Part shown: piece after piece, positions 59,595-64,000 of the stretch
How the letters are laid out: every line of letters starts with the position of its first letter
Numbering within the stretch: position 1 is the stretch's first letter
Source: Mycobacterium colombiense
GTDB taxonomy: Bacteria > Actinomycetota > Actinomycetes > Mycobacteriales > Mycobacteriaceae
Length of the DNA stretch: 64,000 nt
Assembly: GCF_001672755.1 (NCBI RefSeq)
Contig: NZ_LZKI01000034.1
Location: forward strand, 1 to 64,000
Reading direction: 5' to 3'
The notes under the pieces: generated by a model
What the model was told of the DNA's origin: nothing
Databases searched by the model: none
What the model saw: only the letters and a program-made list of their open reading frames with translations
Translations under genes and position numbers: made by a program

Positions 59595-61571
59595 CTATGA
59601 ATGTGGCGTCGTGCCGTTTCCGCGCCATTCGTAAATCCGGGCACCGCCATTGTCGTAGATCAACGCCCACGACTTCGACTTATCCAGTGACACTAGTCCT
59701 TCGGGTACGGCGAACCCCCGGACAGTCGGCGTGCTGGTGTAGATGTACCGAATATTGAGCGCTTTAATCGCCTCGAGCACCCGCGGATCCGAATCGCCTT
59801 TGCGGGCCGAGGTCCAGAAGATGTATCGGTAGTAGCCCGGCCCGGTCTGCTGCGGGAAGTCGTAGTGCGTCCACAGCGGATGCAGGTCGGCGACCGCGTA
59901 CATCCACGCGGTGCCGTCGACGTTGGAGTCGCCGATCAGGGTGTCGTGCGCACCGGGCAACTTGGCCAGGTAGGCCATGGCCATCAGGTCGCGTTGGTCG
60001 ATCATCACCGAGTCGTATTTGTCGCCGAACAGAACCTTGTGCGGCAGGAAGTAGTGCCGGGCGGTGTAGACGCAGGCCACCGCCAGCACCACCGTTGTGG
60101 CCGCGATCCACGCGGGTCCGGGCAACCGCCGGAATCGCCCGGTCAGCCGTTTGACGGCAGCCATCACCAGCACGACCAGCGCGAACAACCCGATGCCCGC
60201 CATGGGCGCCAGCAGCATCGCCACCACCCCGGAGAGCCTGCGGGGGTCGTTGTAGAAGAACTGGCTGAACTCCTCGATCGTGTTGCCGATCGGCCCGCGA
60301 AACCGCGCCGGCGCCCCCGAGTAGACGATCGCCACGATCAACAGCAGCCACACCGCCGTCGGCCACCAGACCTTTTTGTACAGCAGGATCGCCATGCCGA
60401 TAGCCGCCAGCGCGAGCAGCTTGTACTGCGTCGGAAAGTCGTTGAGGTGGCGGGTGTGCTGCAGCACGGCGTCGATCAGGCCCTGCTTGGCGCCCTTGAA
60501 GCTGGGGAAGGAGTGCCCGGCGATGATGTCGGCCTGCCTGAGCACCCCCAGGAACTGCGGCGCCAGGATCAGCGCGGTCGGCACCGCCACGCAGGCCAGG
60601 GTCAGCGCGTCGGCGAGCCGGCCCCGCACCGGATGCCAGACAGCGTCCAGCAGCCACCAGCCCAGCAGGAACAGGATCGCGACGAACCCGCCGGTCAGGT
60701 GCACCGACAGCACACCCACCAGCGCCAGCACGGCCAGCGGCACCCGGTCGCGGTGCCGCAAGGTGGACACGATCAGGACGAACGTCGGCACCGCGACCCC
60801 GTAGGCCGCCAGGTTGGGCATCGCCGCGACGCCGAACTCGACGTAGGGCAGCGAGGTGAACGACGCCGACAACGCGGCTGCGGTGGCCGCCACCCCGGCA
60901 CTGCGCCACTCGGTGCTGCGCGGCCGGGCCAGATGCCAGGTCAGCATCGCCGCGCTGGCGGGAAACAGCCACACCGACGCGGCGACGGAGCTCAGCGTGT
61001 AGCCGGTGGTGGGCGCCGCCCCGGTCAGCTGGCAGAACACCGCGATCAGGGCGTGGAACACCGACGGGTAGTACAGCGCCTGGTGCGTTTCGACGTTGCG
61101 CAGCTCGCCCATGTGGGTGGATGACGCCTGGCCGGTGTCCAGGATGAACCGCACCTCGTTGGCGTGCCAGACCGCGTCCCAGGTGCTGGGGATGGACTCC
61201 CAGTGGGGGATGCCGCGGTAGGCCGCCCACATGATGAGCAGGGCGCCCAGCAGCACGCCCCCGGCCACCGTGAGGGCCGGCCAGCGGCTCACTTCGAGGG
61301 CTTCGGCCTCGCGGTCCCGGTAGCGGGCGAGCAGCAGCTGCAGCCCGATCATCAGCACGCACACCACGGCCAGCGCCGCCAGCGCCGTCCAGCCGTTCCA
61401 CGGAATCCCGATGGCACCAAACGGAATAATGGCCAGCGCGACAACGCCGTAGGTCAGCGCCGGGCCGACGGCGACAGCCACCGGCCAAGACAACTGACTG
61501 ATACGTGCGATGATCGCCCCGGGCGCTATCAGCAAAAACAATGCAATGAGCGTTCCGAACCAGAGCCCCAC
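59595..61571 (-). CDS. GT-C membrane glycosyltransferase (Rv3779-like)
   Basis: 658 residues from the GTG at 61571; the frame is open to an ATG at 61691 but that overlaps the divergent gene. Starts with a membrane helix ([18 protein letters not shown]) and has about twelve helices, then a periplasmic domain. GT-C acidic residues near [14 protein letters not shown]. Rv3779 was linked to addition of galactosamine to arabinogalactan in M. tuberculosis, so a similar role is likely. First gene of the Rv3779-bpa-wzt-glfT1-wzm run. Confidence 0.88.
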   Translation of the reverse strand: MGLWFGTLIALFLLIAPGAIIARISQLSWPVAVAVGPALTYGVVALAIIPFGAIGIPWNGWTALAALAVVCVLMIGLQLLLARYRDREAEALEVSRWPALTVAGGVLLGALLIMWAAYRGIPHWESIPSTWDAVWHANEVRFILDTGQASSTHMGELRNVETHQALYYPSVFHALIAVFCQLTGAAPTTGYTLSSVAASVWLFPASAAMLTWHLARPRSTEWRSAGVAATAAALSASFTSLPYVEFGVAAMPNLAAYGVAVPTFVLIVSTLRHRDRVPLAVLALVGVLSVHLTGGFVAILFLLGWWLLDAVWHPVRGRLADALTLACVAVPTALILAPQFLGVLRQADIIAGHSFPSFKGAKQGLIDAVLQHTRHLNDFPTQYKLLALAAIGMAILLYKKVWWPTAVWLLLIVAIVYSGAPARFRGPIGNTIEEFSQFFYNDPRRLSGVVAMLLAPMAGIGLFALVVLVMAAVKRLTGRFRRLPGPAWIAATTVVLAVACVYTARHYFLPHKVLFGDKYDSVMIDQRDLMAMAYLAKLPGAHDTLIGDSNVDGTAWMYAVADLHPLWTHYDFPQQTGPGYYRYIFWTSARKGDSDPRVLEAIKALNIRYIYTSTPTVRGFAVPEGLVSLDKSKSWALIYDNGGARIYEWRGNGTTPHS

Positions 61572-61689
61572 TCGACTAGTATGGCTGGCCGGGTGCCCTG
61601 GCTCGGGAAGCCACCAACTGGCCGGAACGTCTGTGGCACCCGCTACCGTCACAGTTTCGCAAAAAAGCGGAAGCTCTAAGGTGGCCCAC

Positions 61690-62886
61690 ATGGCTTATGA
61701 CGTCGCCCGGGTGCGCGGACTGCATCCGTCGCTGGGTGACGGGTGGGTACACTTCGACGCCCCGAGCGGGATGCTGGTCCCCGATTCCGTCGCGACCACG
61801 GTGTCGACGGCCTTCCGCAGGTCCGGTCCCACCACCGTGGGCGCACACCCGTCCGCGCAGCGCAGCGCCGCCGTTCTGGAGGCGGCGCGGGCGGCCGTGG
61901 CCGATCTGTTCAACGTCGAACCCGCGGGTGTCGTGCTGGGCGCCGACCGGGCGATCTTGCTGTCGGCGCTGGCCGAGGCGTCGTCGTCGCGGGCCGGGCT
62001 GGGCTACGAGGTCATCGTCAGCCGCCTGGACGACGAGGCCAACATCGCCCCGTGGCTGCGCGCGGCGCACCGGTACGGCGCCAAGGTCAAGTGGGCCGAG
62101 ATCGACATCGAGACCGGAGAGCTCCCGACGTGGCAGTGGGAGGGCCTGATCGGGAAGTCGACCAGGCTGGTCGCCGTCGCCTCGGCCTCCGGGACGCTGG
62201 GCACGGTCACCGACCTGCGGGCGATGACCAAGCTGGTGCACGACGTCGGTGGCCTGGTGGTCGTCGACCACTCCGCCGCGGCGCCCTACCGGCTGCTCGA
62301 CGTGAAGGAAACCGACGCCGACGTGGTGGCGGTGAACGCCGCGGCGTGGGGCGGCCCCCCGATCGGGGCGATCGTGTTCCGCGACCCGGCGCTGCTCAAC
62401 TCGTTCAGTTCCATCTCGCCGGACCCCAAGGCTGTCGGGCCGGCGCGCCTCGAGATCGGCGCGCACCAGTTCGGTCTGCTGGCCGGGGTGGTGGCCAGCA
62501 TCGAGTACCTGGCGTCGCTCGACGAATCCGCCCGCGGCACCCGGCGCGAGCGCCTGGCGGTGTCGATGCAATCCGCCACGTCGTATCTCAACCGGATCTA
62601 CGACTACCTGATGGTGTCGCTGCGCTCGCTGCCGTTGGTGATGGTGATCGGCCGCCCGGAGGTGCGGATCCCGGTGGTCAGTTTCGCGTTGAACGGCGTG
62701 CCCGCCGAGCGGGTCGTGCAGCGGTTGGCGGACAACGGGATTCTGGCCGTCACCAACGAAAGTTCCCGCGCGCTCGATGTGTTGGGCGTCAACGACGTGG
62801 GCGGCGCGGTCACCGTCGGGCTGGCGCACTACTCGACGACGGCCGAAGTCGACCAGTTGGTGCGCGCGCTGGCGTCCCTGGGTTAG
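61690..62886 (+). CDS. Class-V aminotransferase-fold protein without PLP lysine (Rv3778c-like)
   Basis: 398 residues from the ATG at 61690, equal to the length I recall for Rv3778c. NifS/SufS-like fold: [12 protein letters not shown], then [22 protein letters not shown] with the PLP-binding Asp and a downstream IGAIVF strand. The residue that normally binds PLP covalently (the Lys after His in the motif) is absent: the site reads NAAAWGG (Asn216 to Ala219, Trp220). It may be an inactive or non-PLP member. Divergent from the Rv3779-like gene; starts 119 nt from it. Confidence 0.85.
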   Translation: MAYDVARVRGLHPSLGDGWVHFDAPSGMLVPDSVATTVSTAFRRSGPTTVGAHPSAQRSAAVLEAARAAVADLFNVEPAGVVLGADRAILLSALAEASSSRAGLGYEVIVSRLDDEANIAPWLRAAHRYGAKVKWAEIDIETGELPTWQWEGLIGKSTRLVAVASASGTLGTVTDLRAMTKLVHDVGGLVVVDHSAAAPYRLLDVKETDADVVAVNAAAWGGPPIGAIVFRDPALLNSFSSISPDPKAVGPARLEIGAHQFGLLAGVVASIEYLASLDESARGTRRERLAVSMQSATSYLNRIYDYLMVSLRSLPLVMVIGRPEVRIPVVSFALNGVPAERVVQRLADNGILAVTNESSRALDVLGVNDVGGAVTVGLAHYSTTAEVDQLVRALASLG

Positions 62887-62917
62887 ACGCCCTTACCCCG
62901 CATCACGTGTGCACGCA

Positions 62918-62933
62918 CGGCGGTGATCCGCCG
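62918..62933. terminator. Short hairpin between convergent genes
   Basis: CGGCGG (62918-62923) pairs with CCGCCG (62928-62933) around TGAT, in the 104-nt gap between two convergent genes. Short stem without a U-tract on the plus strand. Confidence 0.35.
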
Positions 62934-62990
62934 AAAACCTCGCCCAGCCTGCACACTCAATGCCCTGCACGCACGCTCGACGTCCGGGGC

Positions 62991-63965
62991 CTAGGCCGGC
63001 AGCGTCAGCACGACCTTGCCGTGCACCTCTCCCGCCGCCAGCTTCTGGTGGGCGGTGCCCGCCTGCTCGATGGGGATCCGCTCGCCGATGATGGGCCGAA
63101 CCCGGCCGTCGGCGATCATCGGCCACACCTTGGCCGTCACCGCCTGCACGATCTCGCTCTTGCTGTTCGGTCCGCTCACCGGGCGGCCCCGCAGCGTGGT
63201 CCCGATGACGTGGGCCCGCTTGGCGAGCAGCTTGCCGACGTTGAGCTCGCCCTTGATGCCGCCCTGCATGCCGATGATGACGAGTTGACCGTCGGTGGCC
63301 AGGGCGTCGAGGTTGCGGTCCAGATAGGAGGCGCCCATGATGTCGAAGATCACGTCGGCGCCGCCGAGCTCCTGCACCCGTGCGACGAAGTCGTCGTCGC
63401 GGTAGTTGATGGTGATCTCGGCGCCCAGTTCGCGGCAGGTCTGCAGCTTTTCCTCCGACCCGGCGGTGACCGCCACCCGGGCGCCGAACGCCCGGGCGAT
63501 CTGGATGGCGTGGGTGCCGATGCCGCTGGCCCCGCCGTGCATCAGCAGCAGCTGCCCTTCGCCCAGGTGGGCGGTCAGCACCAGGTTCGACCACACGGTG
63601 CAGGCCACTTCGGGCAGCCCGGCCGCGTCCACCAGGTCGACACCTGAGGGAATCGGCATCAGCTGGCCGGCGGGAACGGCGACGTACTCGGCGTATCCGC
63701 CCCCGGCAAGCAGCGCGCAAACCTCTTGTCCGACAGACCAATTCGTGACATCCGAGCCGGTATCCGCGACGACACCGGACACTTCCATGCCGATGATCTC
63801 GCTGGCGCCGGGCGGCGGCGGGTACTTGCCTGCGGCCTGCAGCAGGTCGGCGCGGTTCACGCCGGCTGCGGTGACCTTGACCAGAACCTCGCCCGGCCCG
63901 GCGGAGACGTCCGGCACTTCCTGCCAGGAGAGTTGCTCGGCGGATTCGGCGACGATGGCGCGCAT
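62991..63965 (-). CDS. NAD(P)H:quinone oxidoreductase, MDR family (Rv3777-like)
   Basis: 324 residues from the ATG at 63965; a GTG at 63974 is alternative. Zinc-free MDR fold: GroES-like N-terminal domain (PGEVLVKVTAAGVNRADLLQ) and a Rossmann NADPH motif HGGASGIGTHAIQIA near residue 150. The quinone-oxidoreductase signature ATDGQLVIIGMQGG is present. No zinc-site Cys residues. Likely reduces quinones or enones in the cytoplasm. Isolated from the envelope genes. Confidence 0.92.
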   Translation of the reverse strand: MRAIVAESAEQLSWQEVPDVSAGPGEVLVKVTAAGVNRADLLQAAGKYPPPPGASEIIGMEVSGVVADTGSDVTNWSVGQEVCALLAGGGYAEYVAVPAGQLMPIPSGVDLVDAAGLPEVACTVWSNLVLTAHLGEGQLLLMHGGASGIGTHAIQIARAFGARVAVTAGSEEKLQTCRELGAEITINYRDDDFVARVQELGGADVIFDIMGASYLDRNLDALATDGQLVIIGMQGGIKGELNVGKLLAKRAHVIGTTLRGRPVSGPNSKSEIVQAVTAKVWPMIADGRVRPIIGERIPIEQAGTAHQKLAAGEVHGKVVLTLPA

Positions 63966-64000
63966 GGTGGCCACGCTACCGAGTCCCGCTACCCTAATCA

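Noticed and set aside
61572..61691. N-terminal extension of the Rv3779-like protein to the ATG at 61691
   Set aside because: It overlaps the start of the divergent gene and adds 40 residues before the first membrane helix, unlike the family.

Overview
The window is 64 kb of high-GC mycobacterial chromosome. It covers the cell-envelope region that in Mycobacterium tuberculosis runs from about Rv3835 (left edge) to Rv3777 (right edge). Protein identities were assigned by reading translations and recognising families; comparisons with M. tuberculosis are from memory, with no database search. Several features point to the M. avium complex or a close relative: embR sits beside embA-embB, DprE1 carries Ala where M. 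tuberculosis has Cys387, and the sulfolipid-1 genes, PE_PGRS62 and the insertion sequences of the M. tuberculosis locus are missing.

Left part (1-15 kb): an edge-truncated septum-formation-family membrane protein, serS, an AraC regulator, a SAM methyltransferase, and a small TetR module (DUF2834-like membrane protein, TetR, FAD oxidoreductase) with two matching operators. Next come a fused metallo-beta-lactamase/Rieske protein coupled to a small beta-rich protein, three tandem PlsC-like acyltransferases, a HAD phosphatase, a PGRP/LGFP amidase-like protein and the repetitive surface protein Erp.

Middle part (15-36 kb): the galactan/arabinan precursor operon glf-glfT2-PAP2 phosphatase-ubiA-aftB, then the mycolate genes fbpA, fbpD, the Rv3802c-type cutinase-like hydrolase, fadD32, pks13 and accD4. 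These activate, condense and transfer mycolic acids. fadE35 follows in convergent orientation.

Right part (36-64 kb, mostly minus strand): a GarA-like FHA protein, an orphan secreted protein, embB and embA, divergent embR, an orphan exported peptide and embC. These are fed by the tightly packed dprE1-dprE2-aftA-embC unit, which makes decaprenyl-phosphoryl-arabinose and polymerises it. A GtrA-family protein, a GreA/Rnk-like protein and an inserted TauD-type dioxygenase come next. The wzm-glfT1-wzt export/galactan genes follow, with the proteasome activator bpa and the GT-C enzyme Rv3779 upstream of them. The window ends with a class-V aminotransferase-fold protein lacking the PLP lysine and a quinone oxidoreductase.

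No tRNA, rRNA, CRISPR array, insertion sequence or prophage was seen. The most notable observations are the paired TetR operators, the natural DprE1 Cys-to-Ala change, three hairpin repeats in the fadD32 leader, an 11-bp-spaced direct repeat near embR, a GarA paralogue without its phospho-switch, and an FbpD that has a serine at the nucleophile position.
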